From the NCBI GenBank assembly GCA_050633505.1, contig JBOEGQ010000002.1:62001-126000 (forward strand): 64,000 nucleotides of DNA. The letters are read 5' to 3'. A program made the translations under genes and the position numbers. Origin of the DNA: UBA1672 sp050633505. Its GTDB lineage: Bacteria > Pseudomonadota > Alphaproteobacteria > Micavibrionales > Micavibrionaceae. Positions within the stretch are counted from its first letter, which is position 1. Each line of letters begins with the position of its first letter. Shown here piece by piece: positions 34,578 through 41,540 of this stretch. The notes below the pieces were generated by a model, which searched no databases, was not told where the DNA came from, and saw only the letters and a list, made by a program, of their open reading frames with translations.

Positions 34578-34618
34578 AAGGCTTGCTCATTTTTACGCTA
34601 GGATTATATAATAGAGAT

Positions 34619-34939
34619 ATGAGCTTAAATATCGATGACAGCGCGGTCAAGCGCATCTGTGAACTTCGTGGCGTGCAAGACAAAAAAGACTTGCACTTGC
34701 GTGTTCGTGTGGAAGGCGGCGGATGTTCTGGCTTTCAATACAAATTAGAACTCACAGAAGACCGAAGCAAAAATGACCTGATCTTCGCCGACACGGTTCT
34801 AAGCGATGACATATCCCTAGGTTTTCTGGACGGTGCGACGATACGTTTTGAAGAAGGCTTGATTGGCGCAGAATTCAAAATCGACAACCCAAACGCCACT
34901 GCCGGGTGCGGATGCGGCACGTCATTTTCTGTCATGTAA
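34619..34939 (+). CDS. erpA: Iron-sulfur cluster insertion protein, A-type carrier
   Basis: HesB/IscA-type carrier of 106 residues that delivers Fe-S clusters to target enzymes. Cys36 (GGGCSGFQYKLEL), Cys97 and Cys99 (GCGCGTSF) are the three ligands. The start at 34619 (MSLNIDDSAV) fits the family; a further in-frame start 36 bases upstream would add an atypical extension. ErpA rather than IscA is inferred from the dgt/xthA neighbourhood and the absence of isc genes here. Confidence 0.9.
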   Translation: MSLNIDDSAVKRICELRGVQDKKDLHLRVRVEGGGCSGFQYKLELTEDRSKNDLIFADTVLSDDISLGFLDGATIRFEEGLIGAEFKIDNPNATAGCGCGTSFSVM

Positions 34940-34979
34940 TTTCCCTTGCTCTTTAAAAGCTTGGTGATATCCTTTCCTC

Positions 34980-35756
34980 ATGGAATCAAATACAAAAATC
35001 GTCTCGTGGAACGTTAACTCAATCAAAGCACGTTTAGATCACGTAAAACGCTATCTCGAAGAAGAAAAACCGGATGTCTTGATGATACAAGAGCTGAAAG
35101 GCCTTGAGTTCCCGTCCTCCGCTTTGGAAGAAAACGAGCATTACACACACGCAGTATGTCAAAAGGCGTATAACGGTGTTGCCATCATTGCACGCACCCC
35201 CATTACGGTTATCCATGACCATTTACCCGGTGACGACAGTGACGAACAGGCACGCTATATCGAGGCCGACATAAACGGCATACGTTTGATTAACATCTAC
35301 CTACCCAACGGAAATCCGGTAACCGAACCGAAATACGAATACAAATTGGCATGGATGGAGCGCCTTTATAAGCGCCTCAAAGAATTAACATCTTCCGAAA
35401 CACCCTTCATAATTGGTGGGGATTTTAACGTCATACCGGAAAACAAAGATTGTTACAGCCCCAAAGATTGGGAGGGTGACGCCGCATTCAGACCGGAAAC
35501 ACATAAAATATACAGAAAGATACTAAACCTCGGCCTGACCGATGCCTTTCGTGTATTTGATACACGTGCAAAACAGTATAGCTTCTGGGATTATCAGGCC
35601 GGTGCATGGCAACGTGGCAATGGAATTCGGATTGACCATTTCCTTCTATCACCGCTTTATGCAGATCTTTTGCAAGGCTGCACAATCAATAAAACGCCAC
35701 GCGGATGGGAAAAGCCATCAGATCACACCCCAATTGAGATTATCATTGGTAAATAA
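34980..35756 (+). CDS. xthA: Exodeoxyribonuclease III
   Basis: AP endonuclease/3'-5' exonuclease of base-excision repair; 258 residues of the exonuclease-endonuclease-phosphatase fold. KIVSWNVNSIKARLDH, MIQELKG (metal Glu), INIYLPNGNP, GGDFNVIPENKD (catalytic Asp-Asn), YSFWDYQAGAWQRGNGIRID and SDHTPIEI (catalytic Asp-His) are all present. It follows erpA by 40 bases. Confidence 0.96.
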   Translation: MESNTKIVSWNVNSIKARLDHVKRYLEEEKPDVLMIQELKGLEFPSSALEENEHYTHAVCQKAYNGVAIIARTPITVIHDHLPGDDSDEQARYIEADINGIRLINIYLPNGNPVTEPKYEYKLAWMERLYKRLKELTSSETPFIIGGDFNVIPENKDCYSPKDWEGDAAFRPETHKIYRKILNLGLTDAFRVFDTRAKQYSFWDYQAGAWQRGNGIRIDHFLLSPLYADLLQGCTINKTPRGWEKPSDHTPIEIIIGK

Positions 35757-35874
35757 CGAACCACAGCAATGGTTGTGGACAATTGCATAAAAAGCTTATC
35801 AGCCTAGTGATCCCACACGCATTAGGTGGTATTTTCCTAAGGTTATATGTTCATATTATAGTTAGTGGCACATC

Positions 35875-36828
35875 ATGAGATTCAGCAGATTTATAGATTC
35901 CCTTTCCATTAAGGCCAGCATCCTCGCAGTTCTTGCGTTAAGTGGTTGTATCGCAACAACATTACCGTATATGCGCAATGAAACGGCACAACGCATTGCC
36001 TCACCGGCCTGGATGATACAACGTGACATTCCTGCAAATGCGCTGAAATTACGTGCTTATGAACGTATTCACGACCGCGGCGGCGTTGCAAACCTGTATA
36101 TCGAAGGCGAAGGCGGCGCGTTTAGTGCCCCGGCTTTATGGACATTAAACCCCACACCGGAAAACCCCGTTGCCCTTCATATGGCAACAAAGGATAAAGC
36201 GGAAAACCTAATATATCTTGCGCGCCCGTGCCAATATGTTGGCACAGATGATTGTGATGAACAAAATTGGAAATCTGCACGCTTTTCGGAGGATGTTCTA
36301 ACCTCATATAATGCTGCACTGGATGAGATCGCACGGCGCTATGACATTAAAGGATTTAACCTAATTGGATATTCCGGCGGTGGCGCAATCGCAACACTCC
36401 TCTCTGCAAAACGCGATGATATTCTTTCCTTACGCACAGTATCTGCAATATTGGATCACAAGACATTAAGTTCTTCCACAAACAGTACCTCGGCAAGTTA
36501 TGACTTCTCCAAATCCCTTAATCCCGCGGATTATGCAGAAGACCTAATTGGTGTTCCGCAATATCACTTCATTGGTGGGCAAGATGCACATATCCCTCCT
36601 GCCGTATTGCACAGCTATCTTCAATCCATGCCACCAAGCACATGTGTTCAAACCATGTTGATACAAGAGGCCGGATATGATGAAGGATGGGTCAATAAGT
36701 GGCCGGAGCTTGTATCCCTGCCCATTAACTGCTATCAAAGCGACGCACCGGTTATAGAGCCTGTCAGTCCGACACCTCCGTTAACCATGCCAACGAAAAC
36801 GTTGCGTGAAACACCAGTGAAGCCTTAG
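35875..36828 (+). CDS. Putative lipoprotein of the alpha/beta-hydrolase superfamily
   Basis: Protein of 317 residues with a lipoprotein signal: hydrophobic helix to LALSGC, lipobox Cys25. The hydrolase part has the nucleophile elbow LIGYSGGGAIA with Ser167 and a strand-loop GGQDAHIPP with Asp237 as the acid. The catalytic His expected after LIQEAG is not found; the residue there is Tyr268 in EAGYDEGW, where related proteins often have His. Activity is therefore doubtful. The C-terminal tail is Pro-rich. Likely anchored in the outer or inner membrane facing the periplasm. It is followed by the DUF983 gene after 11 bases. Confidence 0.65.
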   Translation: MRFSRFIDSLSIKASILAVLALSGCIATTLPYMRNETAQRIASPAWMIQRDIPANALKLRAYERIHDRGGVANLYIEGEGGAFSAPALWTLNPTPENPVALHMATKDKAENLIYLARPCQYVGTDDCDEQNWKSARFSEDVLTSYNAALDEIARRYDIKGFNLIGYSGGGAIATLLSAKRDDILSLRTVSAILDHKTLSSSTNSTSASYDFSKSLNPADYAEDLIGVPQYHFIGGQDAHIPPAVLHSYLQSMPPSTCVQTMLIQEAGYDEGWVNKWPELVSLPINCYQSDAPVIEPVSPTPPLTMPTKTLRETPVKP

Positions 36829-36839
36829 GCATTGATAAA

Positions 36840-37211
36840 ATGGATGATAAATCTCAATTAAAACAGGTCCTAAAACGCGGTTTTGGAAATAAATGCCCAC
36901 AGTGTGGTGAAGGTAAAATGCTTCACCGTTACACCGTGCCATTCCAAGAATGCTCATCTTGTAAACAAGATTTTGAGTCGTTACGCGCAGATGACGGCCC
37001 TGCATGGGCAACCATCTTAATATCAGGCCACCTCGCCAGCCCGTTTATCTTTTGGGTGCTTGATATGGGATTAGATAATCTCTGGCTTGAAATCAGTTTA
37101 TGCATCGCCTTCATCGTGGGGCTTGCCGCACTGATATTGCCACGTGCAAAAGGTATATTTATGGCTCTTATCTGGCTAACCCAGCGCAAAAAAATAGATA
37201 CAGAAGCATAA
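36840..37211 (+). CDS. DUF983 family membrane protein
   Basis: Protein of 123 residues with an N-terminal zinc-ribbon-like part (KCPQCGEG, ECSSCKQDF: two CxxC pairs) and two C-terminal membrane helices (ASPFIFWVLDMG, SLCIAFIVGLAALILP). This is the layout of DUF983, seen in many alphaproteobacteria. Function unknown. Probably in one transcript with the lipoprotein gene upstream. Confidence 0.88.
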   Translation: MDDKSQLKQVLKRGFGNKCPQCGEGKMLHRYTVPFQECSSCKQDFESLRADDGPAWATILISGHLASPFIFWVLDMGLDNLWLEISLCIAFIVGLAALILPRAKGIFMALIWLTQRKKIDTEA

Positions 37212-37219
37212 TCCCTGCT

Positions 37220-37960
37220 CTATACCGGTTCAGCATCCATTCTACCCAGATTTCCCTTCTTGAACGATGATAGAACAAGATCAATCGCAACATCGCATTG
37301 CGCCTCAATGGGATTAATAATCGGTATGTCAGTTTCCTGCGATGTAATGACCATTGGTAACTCAGTACAACCAAGAACAACCGCATCAAACCCTGAGTAA
37401 GATGACAAGATCTCCTGAAACCTTGGTTTAAACGCTACACAATCTTTTCCTGCAGCAATTTGCGACTGCATTTCTTGAATATCATTGCGGTGACCTTCAT
37501 TTGGCACGTCAACGTCCAACCCAAAAAAACGCAATCGATCCGCAAAGAATCCATCTTCCATTGTAAACTTTGTTCCTAAAAGCAATACGCGCTGCGCATT
37601 CATGGATAATGCCTTTTTTGCCGTGGCAACAACAATATGGATCAGCTGCGCCTCTAGGGCAATTTCCTGATCCTCTACTAAAGCATCATATGCCTTATGC
37701 AGTGTGTTATTACAGATCAAGATACAGTCAGGGCCCATATCATCCAACTGCCTTAACTCAGATTTTAAAACATACGGAATTTCATCCCATCCATCAGGAT
37801 ACAGCGATTTAATCGGCTGATAGTCAATAGAATATAAGATTATACGCGCACTATGATACCCGCCTAAAGCCGCAGATATTCTCTCATTGATATACCTATA
37901 ATAAAGGGGCGTAGATGGCCAACTTGTACCACCTAACAACCCAATCGTCTTTATACTCAT
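37220..37960 (-). CDS. Aspartate/glutamate racemase family protein
   Basis: Cofactor-independent racemase of 246 residues. KTIGLLGGTSWPSTPLYYRYIN is the opening of the aspartate racemase family; the two catalytic thiols are Cys83 (LICNNTLHKA) and Cys198 (VVLGCTELPMV). Likely substrate is aspartate or another acidic amino acid, perhaps for D-amino acids of the wall or a metabolite. GAGGGA precedes the ATG. The carboxyltransferase-like gene ends 63 bases upstream without a clear terminator, so the two may be co-transcribed. Confidence 0.88.
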   Translation of the reverse strand: MSIKTIGLLGGTSWPSTPLYYRYINERISAALGGYHSARIILYSIDYQPIKSLYPDGWDEIPYVLKSELRQLDDMGPDCILICNNTLHKAYDALVEDQEIALEAQLIHIVVATAKKALSMNAQRVLLLGTKFTMEDGFFADRLRFFGLDVDVPNEGHRNDIQEMQSQIAAGKDCVAFKPRFQEILSSYSGFDAVVLGCTELPMVITSQETDIPIINPIEAQCDVAIDLVLSSFKKGNLGRMDAEPV

Positions 37961-38023
37961 ACTTCCCTCACACAGTTCGCTTCTAACTTACATCGAAATA
38001 TAAGAACGTAAAAGCGGTATTAT

Positions 38024-39913
38024 TTAGCCATCATGCGACAGTCCTGGATGCTCCCCAACATCTGCATCTGCCGCCGGTCCATCAGACCAACTCCGTTCAT
38101 TTGCAAAACGAGACGGCGACGCCTCCCCCCGCACGGTAAGAGTATTGCGAACATCACTCAAATCTGATGAAGGAACACCGATATCCTTGGCCAATGCAAC
38201 CACCGTCTTCGACACAATTCTGGATAAAGCCGGGTCGTTATCATGCGCATCTAGCAAGTCTACCAAGGCCTGTGTCTGGTTTTCAATATCATTAGTGAAC
38301 AGCTCAACCAAATCATCCTGAACATGCTCCATCCCTTTATAAAACCCTGTCTCAAGCTTGTGACGCTCCAACAAATCATAGGCAATACTAAACACTGTCG
38401 GTACAGCATCCACAAGCTCTCTACGCATTCCTAAAGATAATGGCAGTTGAGGCTTCTTGGGTTCAGACAACGTCCCCTGACGCTTCTCCATAACATGGTT
38501 AAGACCATTCTCCCCCAAAGTAGCAACAATCAGCGCCTCCTCATCTGTAGACATAGCAAATTCATTACGAGAATCACGTATGATTTTCTTACCTGCTTCG
38601 GGTAACGCATCAGGAAGCTCTTCAATCGGTTGAATTTCCGGTGCAACACCTTGCGTCCATTGTAATGCTTCCTCAACCAATTCTGGATCTGCCGTTTCAG
38701 ATACATCACCAAGCTGCCCCGTTAAATATTTAATCGTTAATGGCTGAAGCATCTTATTACCTAAGGCATTCGCACTCGCCTGAACATCTTGCATATTTTC
38801 AGTTGGTGTCACATTTGTTGGATATCCCAATGCTTCACGGTTCTTCGCCTTTGCTTCACCAATCGCGATAATAGCGCCAATTTCTCCGTCTGCCCCTGCT
38901 TTTTCAACTAATGCCTCCCAGGTCGGAAGCGTTGAAAGAGATGTTAAAGCCCCTCCCGCAGAACCGGCAGGCTCATGCGCAGCTAAAACCCGGCGATTAA
39001 ACGGCAACTCACGATGCGAATGTAATCCACGCATCTTTATCATTGCATCATGATCTTTTGCCATCGCTTCCATACTTAGGTTTTGTGGCAATCTACGCGT
39101 AAGAGCATCATTACTTGAATGTTCCATCGCGTAACATAATTTACCGATGGCGGGCTGCCCCGTACTATCCCCTAATGCATCAGGCGCCACGTCAACTCTG
39201 GTAATGCCAGCCTCAATTGCAGCCAACATTGTGTCATATGCATACCCATATGTCGCATGTGTATGAAAATGCGTTTCCTCATCAAAACGCTCATTCAAAC
39301 CTTCGACAAGTTGATAAACAAATTCAGGACGTAAAATACCATTGGCATTTTTGAGGTAAAAATCATGATGGCCTGTTTCAATCAATTGATCAGCAACCTT
39401 ATATAAATCATCAAGGATCTTCTGCTCTCTCCCTTTTGTATTCGGGTTTTCCTGAATACATAGAGAGCCCATAGCATATAAATCATACCCCTTTTCTTCA
39501 GCCAAACGATTAGCCGCCATAGGAACACCACGCATCATCTGAATTGTGTTGGATGCATTAAAATTCTGCAAACGATTCACACCACAAGAGGCAAGAAAAT
39601 CAATTTGAGCTGTCAAAGAATCAAGAGATTGGCGAATATTTGGTGAAATACCAAACTCACCACGAATAAGAGCATATTGCGTGGTTCCTGAAAAGTGATC
39701 ACAAACATCGCGGTTAAATTGGTAAGGGTCACGTCCAATACGGGCCGGTAAATCAAAAAATGTGCCGCCTGTTGTTTGCGCACCATCTGCGCCATACTCA
39801 TGATAATGTGCATATGCCGTTGTAATTTCTTTGGCAGAAGTCTGCGTTGAACGTGTTGACTGTTCAATATCGCGAACTGTTATAACCGCTTCTACTGGCT
39901 TATCTTTTGACAT
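38024..39913 (-). CDS. Orphan pyruvate-carboxylase-like carboxyltransferase, no biotin domain
   Basis: Protein of 629 residues. Residues about 8-400 follow the HMGL-like carboxyltransferase barrel of pyruvate carboxylase/oxaloacetate decarboxylase: GGTFFDLPARIGRDPYQF (compare GGATFDVAxRF), YALIRGEF (MLLRGAN), LQNFNASN (FRIFDSLN), LKNANGILRPEF with Lys188 in the carbamylated-Lys place, FHTHATYGYAYDTML with metal His217/His219, and DALGDSTGQPAIGKL. The early TVRDIEQS keeps Gln18 but lacks the metal Asp found before it in the family. The C-terminal third is helical, with no AMKM biotin site and no biotin carboxylase gene nearby. It may be a lyase or aldolase of its own, or inactive. AAGGAGG precedes the ATG. 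Confidence 0.7.
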   Translation of the reverse strand: MSKDKPVEAVITVRDIEQSTRSTQTSAKEITTAYAHYHEYGADGAQTTGGTFFDLPARIGRDPYQFNRDVCDHFSGTTQYALIRGEFGISPNIRQSLDSLTAQIDFLASCGVNRLQNFNASNTIQMMRGVPMAANRLAEEKGYDLYAMGSLCIQENPNTKGREQKILDDLYKVADQLIETGHHDFYLKNANGILRPEFVYQLVEGLNERFDEETHFHTHATYGYAYDTMLAAIEAGITRVDVAPDALGDSTGQPAIGKLCYAMEHSSNDALTRRLPQNLSMEAMAKDHDAMIKMRGLHSHRELPFNRRVLAAHEPAGSAGGALTSLSTLPTWEALVEKAGADGEIGAIIAIGEAKAKNREALGYPTNVTPTENMQDVQASANALGNKMLQPLTIKYLTGQLGDVSETADPELVEEALQWTQGVAPEIQPIEELPDALPEAGKKIIRDSRNEFAMSTDEEALIVATLGENGLNHVMEKRQGTLSEPKKPQLPLSLGMRRELVDAVPTVFSIAYDLLERHKLETGFYKGMEHVQDDLVELFTNDIENQTQALVDLLDAHDNDPALSRIVSKTVVALAKDIGVPSSDLSDVRNTLTVRGEASPSRFANERSWSDGPAADADVGEHPGLSHDG

Positions 39914-39996
39914 GCCCCCTCCTTACATTCTTTCCTATCGACATTTTACATAGCCGTATATGTTTCTCATTGAACAAATGGTGTTACAACACATAA

Positions 39997-40017
39997 CTAT
40001 TTCCTGTCAAGAAATAG
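39997..40017. promoter_or_regulatory. Inverted repeat CTATTTC-N7-GAAATAG
   Basis: Perfect 7-base arms at 39997-40003 and 40011-40017 in the 280-base divergent gap between the carboxyltransferase-like gene and the small gene at 40194. A shorter dyad GTGTT-AC-AACAC lies at 39981-39992. Candidate operator. The rest of the gap is AT-rich, with one promoter-like pair. Confidence 0.35.
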
Positions 40018-40045
40018 GCATTATATAAAAAATTACATTTTTATT

Positions 40046-40075
40046 TTGCATAATCACCAAATACCGTGCTATGTA
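40046..40075 (+). promoter_or_regulatory. Candidate sigma70 promoter
   Basis: TTGCAT (40046-40051), 18 bases, TATGTA (40070-40075), about 120 bases upstream of the small gene at 40194. Moderate match only. Confidence 0.3.
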
Positions 40076-40175
40076 AATACCAGTGTGGAAAGAAATGGTC
40101 TTGCGAACTCAAGTAATTCAATGCATATCAGCAAGTATATTTGTTGATTGAGAACGCAGATCAAATAAACTTAAC

Positions 40176-40510
40176 GTGTGTGGGGTAATAACTATGACTT
40201 TTTATATGCAAGCGCATAACCAAGATGACAACTATATCGCAGTTGATAACCTTGATTACGTCGAAGATAAACTTATAGAACTCTGTGACTATTTACAAAG
40301 CGGTGGTGTACACGGCTTAGAAGTTGCATCAGGGCTTTTATTTACGGCGCATTACATTCTAACCCGAGAATCAGAACATAACGCGCAAAAATACTATCGC
40401 TATCTTCTAAAACAATGCAGAGAACAGTTAAACGCCCTGCCCGAACTTGTGGAAACTGCAAAAGCGCAAGAAGAAAAACAATATGCATAAGGTTTAATAA
40501 GTGTGTGGGG
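40176..40510 (+). repeat. Flanking direct repeat GTGTGTGGGG
   Basis: GTGTGTGGGG occurs at 40176-40185, just before the small gene at 40194, and again at 40501-40510, just after its stop. The repeats bound a 325-base unit. Both are preceded by TAA or TAAC. Could be chance, a ribosome-site-like element, or the scar of a small cassette. Confidence 0.3.
40194..40490 (+). CDS. Small hypothetical protein
   Basis: Protein of 98 residues, not recognised. The ATG at 40194 (MTFYMQAHNQDDNY) is preferred; GGGG lies about ten bases upstream. It is helical: VEDKLIELCDYLQSGG, GLEVASGLLFTAHYIL, then a Gln/Glu-rich end (CREQLNALPELVETAKAQEE). No signal peptide. It is bounded by direct repeats and followed by a long hairpin. 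Confidence 0.55.
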   Translation: MTFYMQAHNQDDNYIAVDNLDYVEDKLIELCDYLQSGGVHGLEVASGLLFTAHYILTRESEHNAQKYYRYLLKQCREQLNALPELVETAKAQEEKQYA

Positions 40511-40519
40511 GCCAATATA

Positions 40520-40552
40520 GATGGAATTTGATGCTTTGCATCGGGTTCCATC
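40520..40552 (+). ncRNA. Long RNA hairpin (15-base stem with three G-U pairs)
   Basis: GATGGAATTTGATGC (40520-40534), loop TTT, GCATCGGGTTCCATC (40538-40552). In plus-strand RNA all 15 positions pair, three as consecutive U-G wobbles; in minus-strand RNA those are A-C mismatches, so the element is built for the plus strand. GGCC at 40510-40513 and 40558-40561 can add an outer stem. No U tract follows, so it is not a standard terminator. It may stabilise the 3' end of the small gene, process the transcript or act on the gene at 40625. Confidence 0.45.
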
Positions 40553-40624
40553 TTGAGGGCCATCTTATTAGATTTCTTCCATGGAAAGATTGACATATTT
40601 TTTCATAACAACTAACATTTGAAC

Positions 40625-41518
40625 ATGACCGTTCGATCTCTATTTCAAGATGAACCGCATGTAAGTGCGCTAAAGCAAGCCATGGAAACGTTGAAAGAAA
40701 CGAATGGCGGCTTTCTTAATATGGTTATGGATCTGGATGACGGCAGCCATCCTTTATACGCCAACCTAAAATCACCGATACAAAGACTTTTGAAATCAAA
40801 AGAAGGGCTCGAAAAGGCAAAGGATGCCTATGACCAAATGGCCCCTCAATTTCCCTCTGTACACGCAGCGCATCTTATCATGACCTGCCTTTATGGATTA
40901 GAGGACAACACCCGAAATACCGAAAACTTTCTGGTTCATGCATTAAAAACAGCAGACACAGACACACAGGTGGAGTTTTTAAACGCGCGGGTTTTCAATC
41001 CGGAAAATATAGAACATCAAGATTTCAATACCCAACAGGCGCATAGATTATTCCAAGCCTGTACAGAAGAAGCACAAAATGATACCCGTGATAACATACG
41101 TGCCATGACCTTTGAAAAGTTGGCCTTCTATACATATGGAGTACAAGTAAGCCGTAAGAATCCGGATATGGCACGTGTCGAAACAGGTGACGTGGCCATC
41201 CCATTTCACATGATTGAAAATGATAACGTACGCGCATATTGCCAAGAGAATGAAGACCAAATCCACAACCATATCAAAGACTTGCACACCCCCTTCTCTG
41301 ATGAAGGACTGAAAACCGTACAGGCAACCTACGAAAAATATGGCATGGATTCTGATGCCGAAACAATAATCAAAAATCGCATTGCCAGCACAAAACAAGA
41401 AATCATAGGCGACTCACCAGAACAGCACCTTGAAAAATTCCAAACTTATCAAAGAGCACTACAAGTGGCGCTTATAAAAAACAGTGATGATTTAGAAAGT
41501 GCCCCAGCGCACGACTAG
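40625..41518 (+). CDS. Hypothetical helical protein
   Basis: Protein of about 297 residues, not recognised. Acidic and all-helical by appearance, with no signal peptide or membrane segment. Segments such as HAAHLIMTCLYGLEDNTRN, EFLNARVFNPENIEHQDFN and NIRAMTFEKLAFYTYG could be TPR-like helical pairs but do not fit a repeat consensus. No clear ribosome site precedes the ATG at 40625 or the TTG at 40619. Converges on the subtilase gene with a 22-base gap. Confidence 0.5.
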   Translation: MTVRSLFQDEPHVSALKQAMETLKETNGGFLNMVMDLDDGSHPLYANLKSPIQRLLKSKEGLEKAKDAYDQMAPQFPSVHAAHLIMTCLYGLEDNTRNTENFLVHALKTADTDTQVEFLNARVFNPENIEHQDFNTQQAHRLFQACTEEAQNDTRDNIRAMTFEKLAFYTYGVQVSRKNPDMARVETGDVAIPFHMIENDNVRAYCQENEDQIHNHIKDLHTPFSDEGLKTVQATYEKYGMDSDAETIIKNRIASTKQEIIGDSPEQHLEKFQTYQRALQVALIKNSDDLESAPAHD

Positions 41519-41540
41519 ATATTCGAAACGATCCGTATAT

